From Elusimicrobiota bacterium (GTDB lineage: Bacteria > Elusimicrobiota > Elusimicrobia > UBA1565 > UBA9628), in assembly GCA_003151975.1 (NCBI GenBank), contig PLZD01000058.1, positions 52,046 through 116,045 on the forward strand: a stretch of DNA of 64,000 bases, read 5' to 3'. A model generated the notes under the pieces. The model did not search any database. It saw only the letters and a list, made by a program, of their open reading frames with translations, and was not told where the DNA came from. The stretch's first letter is position 1, and each line of letters starts with the position of its first letter. Below, piece by piece: positions 23,875 through 31,762 of this stretch. Made by a program: the position numbers and the translations under genes.

Positions 23875-24507
23875 TTAAGGGGTGATGCGCTTGACGGCCT
23901 TGCCCTGCGGGTCACGGAACTCGAGGCTCGCCTCGCCGACGTCGGTGACCGTCATGACGAGCCTCGGGTTTCCCGCCTTGTCGAAGAGCTTGACGACCGA
24001 GTCGGGGCCCGACTTGCCGGCAAAGAAGCGCTCCCCGAAGCGCCCCTGCTTCTGGCCGTCCTCGTGGACTTCCTTCATGATGGCGTCGCGCTCGTCTTTG
24101 GCCGTCGCCCGCGCTGCCTTGTCCACCTTGACGAGCAGGGGCTGCATCGAGCCCTCGGGCTGGTCCCACAATTCTAGACCCGCGTTGCGCTTGCCGTCGG
24201 TCTCGTTGTAATTGAGGGCCATGATCTGGTCCTGCTTGAATTGGTCGAAGGTGAGCATCGTCGAAGCGGTCTGATGGCCGTCCTTGAGCGCGCTGTGGAA
24301 CAGATAGCCGCCGACCTCGTCGCCGTCGTCGTTGAAGAAGAGAAAGCCGCCCCGCGGAGCCTCGTCGGTCTCGCGCCACGGGTGCCGGTACTCCTTGCCG
24401 TTCATGTAGATCCCGGGAAAGCGCGGTCGGTTCGAGATGATCACGCGCGGCTTGCCGTCGGGCTCGACGACGTTGAGGCGCTCGACGGTGAGCTCGTCGA
24501 TTTTCAT
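23875..24507 (-). CDS. conserved-type hypothetical protein with repeated beta motifs
   Basis: 210 residues, no signal peptide. Two related segments, ERLNVVEPDGKPRVIISN near the N-terminus and KLFDKAGNPRLVMTVTDVG...LEFRDPQGK near the C-terminus, look like repeats of a D-x-x-G-x-P-R-L-V-hydrophobic hairpin. The middle (GFLFFNDDGDEVGGYLF) has the same flavour. I have seen this style in uncharacterised bacterial proteins but cannot name a family. Start ATG 24507, divergent from the pseudouridine synthase gene. Confidence 0.7.
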   Translation of the reverse strand: MKIDELTVERLNVVEPDGKPRVIISNRPRFPGIYMNGKEYRHPWRETDEAPRGGFLFFNDDGDEVGGYLFHSALKDGHQTASTMLTFDQFKQDQIMALNYNETDGKRNAGLELWDQPEGSMQPLLVKVDKAARATAKDERDAIMKEVHEDGQKQGRFGERFFAGKSGPDSVVKLFDKAGNPRLVMTVTDVGEASLEFRDPQGKAVKRITP

Positions 24508-24564
24508 GCTCCGAGCCTACAAAATATCGCTCAGGCTGGGCGTCCCGGGGATTTCCCGGTTTGG

Positions 24565-24570
24565 TAGAAT
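24565..24570 (+). promoter_or_regulatory. extended -10 promoter, leaderless geometry
   Basis: TGGTAGAAT with TAGAAT at 24565-24570 and 5 bases to ATG 24576. Confidence 0.5.
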
Positions 24571-24575
24571 AGGTC

Positions 24576-25505
24576 ATGCCCGACATGGTCGAGGTCCCGT
24601 TCGAGGTCCAGAGGCCGCAAAACGGCCTGCGCGTCGACCAGTACCTGGCGCAGCGCCTGGCGCGCTACTCGCGGGCGCAAATCCAGCGCATCATCGAAGA
24701 CGGGCAAGTATTTTTGCGCGGCCGCGCGGCCAAGGCCTCATCACGAGTCGCCGCGGGCGAGACGGTTTATGTGAAGTACCCCAAGACCGTCGAGGCGACG
24801 TGCGCTTACTCGTCGCTTCCGGTGCTGTATGAAGACCAGGACCTGCTCGCCGTCAACAAGCCGGGGGATGTGCTGTCGCATCCGACCGACAAGATCGTCG
24901 AGAACTCGGCGACTTCCATATTGAAGAAACAGTTCCCCTCGACGCCGTTGTTCCTCGCCCATCGCCTGGACCGGGAGACCAGCGGGGTGCTCTTGTTCGC
25001 CAAGAGCAAGCGCTGCGCGAGCCGGCTGAGCGGGCAGTTCTTGCGGCGCGAGGTGTCAAAAGAGTACTGGGCGATCGTGCGGGGAACGGTCTCGTGGAAG
25101 AAGAAGATGGTGGACGCGCCCGTTGGACGCGAGGGTTTGGGGATTTATGTGCGGCAGATGGTGGGCAAGGGGCAGACGGCGGTGACGGAATTTTCGCTGC
25201 TGCGGACGGGGCTTGCGCTTTCGCTGGTGGCGGCGCGGCCTCAGACCGGGCGGCTGCATCAAATCAGGGTGCATCTGGCGCATGTCGGGCATCCGATCGT
25301 GGGCGACAAACTTTATACAGGCAACGGCGAGCTGTACATGAAGACCGTCGACGGCACGCTGACACCCCGAGACTACGACCTATTGGGTGCCGAGCGGCAG
25401 ATGCTGCACGCAGCGTCGATCGAGCTCGAGCAGCCTATGACGGGCAAGGCGATCGTGATTGAAGCCCCCGCGCCGGACGACTTCAAAGCGCTTCTCCCCG
25501 CCTGA
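24576..25505 (+). CDS. RluA/RluD-family RNA pseudouridine synthase
   Basis: 309 residues. An N-terminal S4 RNA-binding domain (about 10-60: LRVDQYLAQRLARYSRAQIQRIIEDGQVFLRG) precedes the catalytic domain with HRLDRETSGVLLFAKS, where the Asp is the catalytic residue, and RPQTGRLHQIRVHLAHVGHPIVGDKLY. It converts uridine to pseudouridine in rRNA or tRNA; RluA, RluC and RluD cannot be separated by eye, though the S4 domain favours the C/D type. Confidence 0.92.
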   Translation: MPDMVEVPFEVQRPQNGLRVDQYLAQRLARYSRAQIQRIIEDGQVFLRGRAAKASSRVAAGETVYVKYPKTVEATCAYSSLPVLYEDQDLLAVNKPGDVLSHPTDKIVENSATSILKKQFPSTPLFLAHRLDRETSGVLLFAKSKRCASRLSGQFLRREVSKEYWAIVRGTVSWKKKMVDAPVGREGLGIYVRQMVGKGQTAVTEFSLLRTGLALSLVAARPQTGRLHQIRVHLAHVGHPIVGDKLYTGNGELYMKTVDGTLTPRDYDLLGAERQMLHAASIELEQPMTGKAIVIEAPAPDDFKALLPA

Positions 25506-25544
25506 CCGGTTCCGCCGCTCCCTCCAGTCTCCGTCGAGACGAGG

Positions 25545-25889
25545 CTAGAACTCGGTGTACTTGCGCGCGCTGCCGCGCGCTTTCTTCACTGGATATTTCG
25601 CGGCGCTCTTCTTGATTTTCTTGGCCGCCGCGTCGACCAAGTCGATGCCGTAGTGCGCGGCGATGCGCAAGAGATAAATGTAGGTATCGGCGAGCTCGTC
25701 GGCAAGTTCTTCGACCTTGGCCTTGGGCAGTTCCCGGCTTTGCTTTTCAGTCAGCCACTGAAATAGCTCGACGACCTCGGCGGCCTCGACGGACATGGCC
25801 ATCGCGAGGTTCTTGGGCGTGTGGAACTGCTCCCAGTCGCGCTCGCGGGCGAATTTGACCAGCTCGTTCTGCAATCTTTCGATTTTCAT
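25545..25889 (-). CDS. MazG-like nucleotide pyrophosphohydrolase
   Basis: 114 residues. It has the MazG-type helical pattern: FARERDWEQFHTPKNLAMAMSVEAAEVVELFQW with the metal-binding EAAE, then ELADELADTYIYLLRIA containing the second ExxD pair. Enzymes of this short (dCTPase/RS21-C6-like) class clean up non-canonical nucleoside triphosphates. The C-terminus is a Lys-rich tail. It follows the DenV-like repair gene, starting 6 bases after it, so the two house-cleaning or repair functions share a transcript. Confidence 0.88.
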   Translation of the reverse strand: MKIERLQNELVKFARERDWEQFHTPKNLAMAMSVEAAEVVELFQWLTEKQSRELPKAKVEELADELADTYIYLLRIAAHYGIDLVDAAAKKIKKSAAKYPVKKARGSARKYTEF

Positions 25890-25894
25890 ATTTA

Positions 25895-26224
25895 TCACAC
25901 CCGGCACTCGCAGCCTTTTCTCTTGAGGAGTTCCCGCTGCCGCGACGGCCGGTCGACGAACGACCTCTGCGCGCGCGCGCCCGTGGCCAGGCGCGCCGGC
26001 AGCGGCGTGCGATGCTTGTAGCCGCGGCGGACCATCTCGACGGCAAGTTTGTTGTGCCGCGCGAACAACGCAGCCTGCTTGCCTACCCAGCGCAAAGTCT
26101 CGGGATGGCGGCTGTAGCCTTTGTGCCCTTTCACGAGGATGTTCCACAGCCCGTGCAGTTCCCGGTGCTCTCCCAGCAGATGCTGGCGGCATAGCAGGCG
26201 CGGCGGCAAGTCCCAAACTCTCAT
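25895..26224 (-). CDS. pyrimidine dimer DNA glycosylase / DenV-like endonuclease family protein
   Basis: 109 residues. MRVWDLPPRLLCRQHLLGEHRELHGLWNIL and HPETLRWVGKQAALFARHNKLAVEMVRRGYKH match the Pyr_excise family founded by T4 endonuclease V, in which the residue after Met is the catalytic amine and E in the LGEHRE helix is essential. Here residue 2 is Arg, as in many cellular members, so glycosylase activity is not assured. Start 26224 is supported by TATAAT ending 7 bases upstream. Divergent from the Xre-RES operon. Confidence 0.8.
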   Translation of the reverse strand: MRVWDLPPRLLCRQHLLGEHRELHGLWNILVKGHKGYSRHPETLRWVGKQAALFARHNKLAVEMVRRGYKHRTPLPARLATGARAQRSFVDRPSRQRELLKRKGCECRV

Positions 26225-26231
26225 GGCCGAT

Positions 26232-26237
26232 ATTATA
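26232..26237 (-). promoter_or_regulatory. -10 element of the DenV-like gene, leaderless geometry
   Basis: Consensus TATAAT on the minus strand (26237-26232), 7 bases before ATG 26224. Its -35 zone (26255-26260) touches the left half-site of the Xre operator region. Confidence 0.55.
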
Positions 26238-26259
26238 CCCCGCGCCCGCGCCGGCGATT

Positions 26260-26295
26260 AGTCCATTATAGCTTGACAAAGTCCATTATTGGACT
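26260..26295. promoter_or_regulatory. candidate Xre operator: palindrome plus direct half-site
   Basis: AGTCCA-TTAT-TGGACT at 26280-26295 is a perfect palindrome that fills the promoter spacer. The string AGTCCATTAT also occurs at 26260-26269, exactly 20 bases (two helical turns) upstream. This is a typical layout for autorepression by an antitoxin. Confidence 0.65.
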
Positions 26296-26301
26296 TATAC
26301 T
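26273..26301 (+). promoter_or_regulatory. consensus sigma70 promoter of the xre-res operon, leaderless geometry
   Basis: TTGACA (26273-26278), 17 bases, TATACT (26296-26301), six bases, ATG 26308. Near-perfect promoter whose spacer is the operator palindrome, so it should be strong when derepressed. Confidence 0.8.
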
Positions 26302-26307
26302 AAGGCC

Positions 26308-26706
26308 ATGACCGCGACCCTGCGCCTCAAGCCCGACCCCAAGACCCATTCCGCGCCCGCGCTCAAAGCCTTCTTTCGCATGGCGTCGCGCTGGGACCTC
26401 AGCGCCGACGAGCAGATGACCCTACTCGGTCTGTCTGCGCGCTCGACGTTCTTCAAATGGAAGAAGGACCACGACGGCCACCTCTCGATGGACACCTTGG
26501 AACGCATCTCCTACCTGCTCGGCATATTCAAGGCCCTGCACGTTCTGCTGCCCGATGAGGACGCGGCCGACTCGTGGATCCGCAAACCCAACATGGCGCC
26601 GTTGTTTGCCGGCAAGCCGGCGCTCACCCGCATGCTGTCCGGGCGCGTCAGCGATCTTTTTCTCGTGCGCCAGTATCTCGACGCGCAGCGCGGGGGCTGG
26701 GCGTGA
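26308..26706 (+). CDS. Xre/MbcA/ParS-type antitoxin
   Basis: 132 residues. N-terminal HTH (about 20-60: LSADEQMTLLGLSARSTFFKWKKD) followed by the DUF2384-type toxin-binding domain ending in GKPALTRMLSGRVSDLFLVRQYLDAQRGGW. It neutralises the RES toxin encoded next and should repress the operon through the palindrome at 26280-26295. The start is at the predicted transcript start. Stop overlaps the toxin GTG by 4 bases. Confidence 0.9.
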   Translation: MTATLRLKPDPKTHSAPALKAFFRMASRWDLSADEQMTLLGLSARSTFFKWKKDHDGHLSMDTLERISYLLGIFKALHVLLPDEDAADSWIRKPNMAPLFAGKPALTRMLSGRVSDLFLVRQYLDAQRGGWA

Positions 26707-27341
26707 GCGTCTCGACCCACCATGTCGGTTGGAATCCATGCTGGCGCGTGATCCCGACTAAGTACGCCGAAAAGCGCGTGCTGGGAAAGCTCGCCATCGG
26801 CAAGGACTTGGAAGCGGTCGAGGAACTCGAGCGCATGACCAGCGAGCGCCTACGCAAAAGCCGCGGCGCGCCGGGCAACGACTACGTGATGGCCGCGTTT
26901 TCCTACCGGCACCCCAGCCGCTTCTCCGACGGAACCTACGGCGTCTTCTACGCGGCCAAGACTTTGGAGACCGCCATCGCGGAGGCCAAGTTCCACCGCC
27001 AAGCGTTCATGTCGGCGACCAAGGAAGCCCCGATGCGCCTGGAGCAGCGCGCGCTGACCGCCGAGCTCGACGCCAGTCTCCACGACCTGCGCGGCAAAGA
27101 GGAGCAGTACGCGCACGTCTACAGCAAAACGAGCTACACGGCCTCACAAAACTTGGCCCGGGAGCTCGTAGAGCAGTCCAACGGCCTCGTCTACGACAGC
27201 GTGCGCGACGGCGGCGGCGAGTGCGCGGCCGTGTTCAATCCCGACGCCGTCGGCGATTGCCGCCCGGAGCGCAGCATCGTCTTCGAGTGGGACGGCAAGA
27301 AAATCGCGATGATTTACGAACTTCACGAGCGGCGCGGCTAG
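26703..27341 (+). CDS. RES-domain toxin (NAD-degrading type)
   Basis: 212 residues. RES-domain landmarks are present: the Arg in SYRHPSRF with DGTYGVFYAAKT, the Glu in ETAIAEAKFH, and the Ser in LVYDSVRDGGGECAAVFNPDAV. Characterised RES toxins deplete NAD+ by phosphorolysis or hydrolysis and stop growth. GTG start at 26703 overlaps the antitoxin stop. The 3' end overlaps the convergent transsulfuration gene by 4 bases. Confidence 0.9.
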   Translation: MSVSTHHVGWNPCWRVIPTKYAEKRVLGKLAIGKDLEAVEELERMTSERLRKSRGAPGNDYVMAAFSYRHPSRFSDGTYGVFYAAKTLETAIAEAKFHRQAFMSATKEAPMRLEQRALTAELDASLHDLRGKEEQYAHVYSKTSYTASQNLARELVEQSNGLVYDSVRDGGGECAAVFNPDAVGDCRPERSIVFEWDGKKIAMIYELHERRG

Positions 27342-28504
27342 ACCGCGCTGCGCAGGATGGCTTGATCTATGTCGTCGATTAGGTCCTGCGCGTCCTCGAT
27401 GCCGACCGACAGCCGGATGAGCCCGTCGACGAGGCCGGACTTCAATCTCTCTTCTCTCGGTATCGATCCGTGCGTCATCGTCGGCGGATGGCCGATAAGC
27501 GACTCGACGCCTCCCAAAGACTCGGCCAGCGAGAAGATGCGCGTCATCGAGATCATGCGCTTGGCGCGCTCGAGGTCTCCTTTAAGTTCAAAGGATATCA
27601 TGCCTCCAAAGCCGCACATCTGGACTTTCGCTATGGCGTGGCCCGGGTGCTCAGGCAGCCCAGGGTAGTGGACCTTCGCGATTTGCTTATGCGCCTTCAA
27701 ATGCTTGGCGACCAGCATTGCGTTCTCGCAGTGCTTGACCATGCGCAGGGGCAAGGTCTTCGTCCCGCGCAGCAAGAGAAAGCAGTCCAGCGGCCCGGGC
27801 ACGGCGCCCACCGCGTTCTGCAGGAACTTAAGCTTGTCGAACGTTTCTTTATCGTTGGTCACGATCGCGCCGCCGATCACGTCCGAGTGGCCGCCCATGT
27901 ATTTGGTCGTCGAGTGCACGACGATATCGGCCCCGAGAGCCAAGGGGCGCTGCAGCGCCGGCGAGGCGAAGGTGTTGTCGACGACGACCTTGACGCCCTT
28001 TTTGTGCGCCAGCGCGCAGGCCTTTTTAATGTCGGTGATGCGCAGCATCGGGTTTGAGGGCGTCTCGATCCAGAGCAGTTTGGTCTTTTTCGTGATCGCC
28101 TTCTCGATGGCCTTCATGTCGGTGGCGTCCACGAAGGTGAAGCTCATGCCGTGGCGCGCGAAGACTTTCGTGAAGACGCGGTAGGTGCCGCCGTAGAGAT
28201 CGTTGCACGAGACCACGTGGTCGCCCGCGTCGAGCATCTCGATGATCGTCGAGGTCGCCGCCATGCCCGACGCAAAGCAGAGACCGTGCGCGCCGCCCTC
28301 AAGCGACGCGATGTTGGCCTCCAGCGCCAAGCGCGTCGGATGCACCGTGCGGGCGTAGTCGAAGCCCTTGTGCACGCCGGGGCCTTCCTGAACGTAAGTC
28401 GAAGTGAGATAGACGGGCGTCATGATGGCGCCGGTGGTCGGATCGGGACGCTGGCCCGCGTGCACGGCGCGCGTGGCAAAACCGGCTTCTTTATTGCTGC
28501 TCAT
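27338..28504 (-). CDS. Cys/Met metabolism PLP enzyme, cystathionine gamma-lyase or gamma-synthase
   Basis: 388 residues. PLP-dependent fold with FATRAVHAGQ at the N-terminus, YARTVHPTR, and the Schiff-base lysine in VVHSTTKYMGGHSDVIGG. Sequence alone does not separate gamma-synthase (MetB) from gamma-lyase (CGL). A cystathionine beta-synthase gene lies upstream in the same gene train, which favours reverse transsulfuration, hence gamma-lyase. ATG 28504 overlaps the end of the peptidase gene by 14 bases. Confidence 0.92.
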   Translation of the reverse strand: MSSNKEAGFATRAVHAGQRPDPTTGAIMTPVYLTSTYVQEGPGVHKGFDYARTVHPTRLALEANIASLEGGAHGLCFASGMAATSTIIEMLDAGDHVVSCNDLYGGTYRVFTKVFARHGMSFTFVDATDMKAIEKAITKKTKLLWIETPSNPMLRITDIKKACALAHKKGVKVVVDNTFASPALQRPLALGADIVVHSTTKYMGGHSDVIGGAIVTNDKETFDKLKFLQNAVGAVPGPLDCFLLLRGTKTLPLRMVKHCENAMLVAKHLKAHKQIAKVHYPGLPEHPGHAIAKVQMCGFGGMISFELKGDLERAKRMISMTRIFSLAESLGGVESLIGHPPTMTHGSIPREERLKSGLVDGLIRLSVGIEDAQDLIDDIDQAILRSAV

Positions 28505-30353
28505 GGGATGCGGCCTCCTTGGGTGCGGCGAGATGTTTCGTGAAAAACTCAACGGTCTTCTTCATGTAATCGATGCGGTTCTTGCGGCGCGTGAAGCCGT
28601 GGCCCTCGTCGGGATAGACGACCATGTCGACGTCGCGGCCCATGGCTTTGAGTTTGTCGTAGATGAGCCTGCTCTCTTCCTCAGGCACGTTGGTGTCGTT
28701 GGCGCCTTGGAAGATCAACAGGGGCGCCTTCATGTCGTCGAGATAATTGATCGCCGAGCGCTCCGAGAACAGTTTCTCGCTGGTCTTCGGGTCGCCCATC
28801 ATCGTCTGGTACCAGTCGCCGAAGCGATCCTTCGTCAGCTCATAATCCTTAATAAGGTCGGGCATGCCGTAGGCCTCGACGCCGGCGGCCCACTCGCCCT
28901 TGTTCTTGGCCAGCGCGTACAAGGTCATGTAGCCGCCGTAGCTGCCGCCGGTGATGCCGACGCGCTTGGGGTCCACCTCGCCGCGCTTGGCGAGGAACTT
29001 GACGGCCTCGATGAGATCGCGTCTATCGCCGCCGCCCCAGTCTTTTTGGTTGGCCTCCAAAAATTCTTTTCCGTACCCGGTGGATCCGCGGTAGTTGGGC
29101 GCGATGACCGCAAAGCCCGCCTCGGCTAAAGCTTGACGTTCTGGGTCAAAGTCGTCGTAGACCTGCCAGTCGGGCCCGCCGTGGACGTAGACGACGGCCG
29201 GCGCGGGATAGCCCAGGCGATGGCCGTTGGGGCGCAAGTAGAGCATGACGACTTTCTCGCCGTCGAAACTGTCGTAGCTCAAAAGCTCCGCCTTGGAGAG
29301 CGTCTCGGAGCGCACAGCCGGCGTCATGGATTTGGTCACGCGTTCCGACACGAGCGACTTGAGATTGAGGACCCAGGCATCCGGCGCGTGGGTGGAGTCG
29401 CTCCACAAATAAACGGCTTTCTCGCCAGCGCGGTCCAAGTCGAAATTCTCGATGCGGCCGCGCGCTTTGAGCAATTGCTGGGGCTCCTCGTCGGGCGTGC
29501 GCATGCGATACATCGCCGACACTCCGCCCTCGTTGCGCGTGAATATAATGCCCGCCAACGGATGATAGGCGGCCTTGTCGACGTCCCACTCGTCGTAGCC
29601 GATGAAATTGCCCTGGCCGGAGGCGACCTCGAGCATGTAGAGCTGGAGATAGCCCTTCTCGTTGCGCGCCAGGCACAGCAGGAAGCGGCTGAACGGGTCG
29701 AACTCTTCCGGTATGATGATGCCGCCGGGAACCGGGGGTGCTACGCTGCGCGTGAAATCGGCGGCAAGCTCCGTGATCAACAGCTCGCCCTTCTGGTCGT
29801 CGCCCGAGCGCAAGGTCGCGATCATCTTGCCGTTGGGAGACCAGACCGGGAAATTAAGCTTGAGCGTCTCTTGGGTCAGCTGCTTGGATTTTTTCGTGGC
29901 GAGGTCCATGACCATCAGCTGGAAGAGGAACGGCTTATCGGGATCGGAGAGGTACGCTATCTTCGTCCCGTCGGGCGAGAAGCGCGGCGAGATCTCGGCC
30001 GCCGTGGACTTCGTGATATTCTCGACGTCGCCGGACTCGAGGTCGGCGACGAACAAGTCGGGCCGCTCGTCGCCGCCGTAGTCCGAGGCGAAGACGAGCT
30101 TGCGGCCGTCGGCCGAGTAGCGCAGCTCGGAGGCCTGCTGCCCCAGCATCGTGAGCTGATCGGGAAAGCCCCCCTTCGCGGGCGCGCTCCACACCTCAAG
30201 CGCGCCGGTGATGTCTATTATAAAGGAAACGGTCTGGCCGTTGGGCGCGATGACGGCCTCGGTCACGTCGCGCGTGAGGGCCAAGCGCTCGGCGGAGTAG
30301 GGCTCGCGCCCCCATGAAAGGCTCGCCAGCGACAGGAAAACCAGCAGCGTCAT
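28491..30353 (-). CDS. secreted S9-family prolyl oligopeptidase-like serine peptidase
   Basis: 620 residues. Signal peptide MTLLVFLSLASLSWG, a beta-propeller with TolB/DPP-like blades (for example ISPRFSPDGTKIAYLSD and FPVWSPNGKMIATLRS) over about 20-370, then an alpha/beta-hydrolase domain with catalytic GGSYGGY (S471), GANDTNVP (D553) and DEGHGF (H585). It cleaves small peptides, probably in the periplasm. ATG 30353 overlaps the stop of the M20 peptidase gene, so two exported peptidases are coupled. Confidence 0.93.
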   Translation of the reverse strand: MTLLVFLSLASLSWGREPYSAERLALTRDVTEAVIAPNGQTVSFIIDITGALEVWSAPAKGGFPDQLTMLGQQASELRYSADGRKLVFASDYGGDERPDLFVADLESGDVENITKSTAAEISPRFSPDGTKIAYLSDPDKPFLFQLMVMDLATKKSKQLTQETLKLNFPVWSPNGKMIATLRSGDDQKGELLITELAADFTRSVAPPVPGGIIIPEEFDPFSRFLLCLARNEKGYLQLYMLEVASGQGNFIGYDEWDVDKAAYHPLAGIIFTRNEGGVSAMYRMRTPDEEPQQLLKARGRIENFDLDRAGEKAVYLWSDSTHAPDAWVLNLKSLVSERVTKSMTPAVRSETLSKAELLSYDSFDGEKVVMLYLRPNGHRLGYPAPAVVYVHGGPDWQVYDDFDPERQALAEAGFAVIAPNYRGSTGYGKEFLEANQKDWGGGDRRDLIEAVKFLAKRGEVDPKRVGITGGSYGGYMTLYALAKNKGEWAAGVEAYGMPDLIKDYELTKDRFGDWYQTMMGDPKTSEKLFSERSAINYLDDMKAPLLIFQGANDTNVPEEESRLIYDKLKAMGRDVDMVVYPDEGHGFTRRKNRIDYMKKTVEFFTKHLAAPKEAASHEQQ

Positions 30354-31762
30354 CGCGCGTTCTGGGCGGGGGCGTTGGTCACTGATGCGACCTTGAGCAC
30401 GATGGCGCGCATGAACTGCGCGTACCAATCGAGCGCGGCCGTGGAGAGGCGCTCATCCACCCCGTGGATGCGGCCGCCGTCCTCGTCGGTCACGGGCGGG
30501 TCGACGCCGTACATCAGCGTGCCCTGCGCGCGCAGGTCCTGCGAGTCGGTGGTCCACGCGGCCATAAACGGCGTGACCGGCGCGCGCGGCGCCATGTCGG
30601 CCGCGGCGGATTGGACTGCGCGGAAGAATTCGTTGTCGGTCGGCATCGTGCCGACGGGCCTGCGCGTCGGCGGGTCGTAGCGCAGCTCGATGGCGGAATC
30701 GGCGATGGCCTCGCGGACCTCGGAAATCAAATCTTCCGCCTTAACGCCGGGCAGGAGGCGCGCGTTGAACACGGCGGTGGCCTCGCCCGGGATGACGTTG
30801 GCCTTATAGCCCGCGTTCAGAATCGTCGGCGTGACGGTGTTGCGCAGCATGGCGGCGTATTCGGGGTCGGCGGTCGCCAGGCGGTCGGCGGCGAGATCCA
30901 GCATCGGGCCGGGTTTGGATTCGAGCGCCATAACGATTGCCGCCTTCTGCTCGCCTTGCGCGCCGGCGGCCTGAGTTTCCAAAAAACGCCTGGCCACGGC
31001 GTTTATTGAGGCCGGAAATCTGTGCTCGGAGAGCCGCATGACGGCGCGCGCGAGTTTAGCGACCGCGTTGTCGGGGCGCGGCACGGAGGCGTGGCCCGCC
31101 TGGCCGTGCGCGACGAGCGTGATGTCCATGTATTCCTTCTCGGCGGACTCGACGCGAATCTCGGATGGCCCTTGGTCGGTCCAAATCGTGTCGCCGCCCT
31201 CGTTGATGCCGAACTCGGCGGCCACTTCGCCTGCGTGCTCGCGCATGACCCAATCGATGTGGCGCTCCTTGTTGCCGGTCTCCTCGTCGGCCTCGGCGAA
31301 GAAGATCACGTCGCGCGACAGCGGGGTCTTCGTGCGTTTGAGCCAGACGAGCAGAGAGGCTTCCACGGCGCACATGCTCTTGATGTCGGCCGCCCCGCGG
31401 CCCCAGATGTAGCCGTCCTTCTCGACGGCGTCAAAGGGCGGCACCGACCAGTCCTTGGCGGCCGCCGGCACGACGTCGGTGTGGCACATGAGCACGATCG
31501 GACGCTTGGAGCCGTCGCCCTTGATCCTGGCCATGAGGCTCGAGCGCGTCGGGCTCGAGGTGAATATGTCAGACGTGATGCCGTCTTTGGCGAGCTCCTT
31601 CTTGAGGTAGCGCGCCGCGAGAATCTCGTTGCCCGGCGGGTTGGAGGTGTCGAGGCGAATGAGCGCCTTGAGGCGCTCGCGCGTCTCGGAGAGATACGCG
31701 GCGTTGGGGTCGGCGGCGGATGCTCCGCCCGCGCCCAGCAGCAGCGCCAGCAGTAAAATCAC
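30350..31762 (-). CDS. secreted M20-family metallopeptidase
   Basis: 470 residues with signal peptide (MILLLALLLGAGGASA). Metal-binding motifs of the M20/ArgE/CPG2 group are CHTDVVP, GRGAADIKS (bridging Asp), EADEETGN (catalytic and ligand Glu), and the late GRIHGVDE histidine. A dimerisation domain lies between about 215 and 340. It hydrolyses dipeptides or N-acyl amino acids; substrate not resolved. It starts inside the end of the TPR-protein gene (4-base overlap) and couples to the S9 peptidase. Confidence 0.92.
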   Translation of the reverse strand: MILLLALLLGAGGASAADPNAAYLSETRERLKALIRLDTSNPPGNEILAARYLKKELAKDGITSDIFTSSPTRSSLMARIKGDGSKRPIVLMCHTDVVPAAAKDWSVPPFDAVEKDGYIWGRGAADIKSMCAVEASLLVWLKRTKTPLSRDVIFFAEADEETGNKERHIDWVMREHAGEVAAEFGINEGGDTIWTDQGPSEIRVESAEKEYMDITLVAHGQAGHASVPRPDNAVAKLARAVMRLSEHRFPASINAVARRFLETQAAGAQGEQKAAIVMALESKPGPMLDLAADRLATADPEYAAMLRNTVTPTILNAGYKANVIPGEATAVFNARLLPGVKAEDLISEVREAIADSAIELRYDPPTRRPVGTMPTDNEFFRAVQSAAADMAPRAPVTPFMAAWTTDSQDLRAQGTLMYGVDPPVTDEDGGRIHGVDERLSTAALDWYAQFMRAIVLKVASVTNAPAQNAR

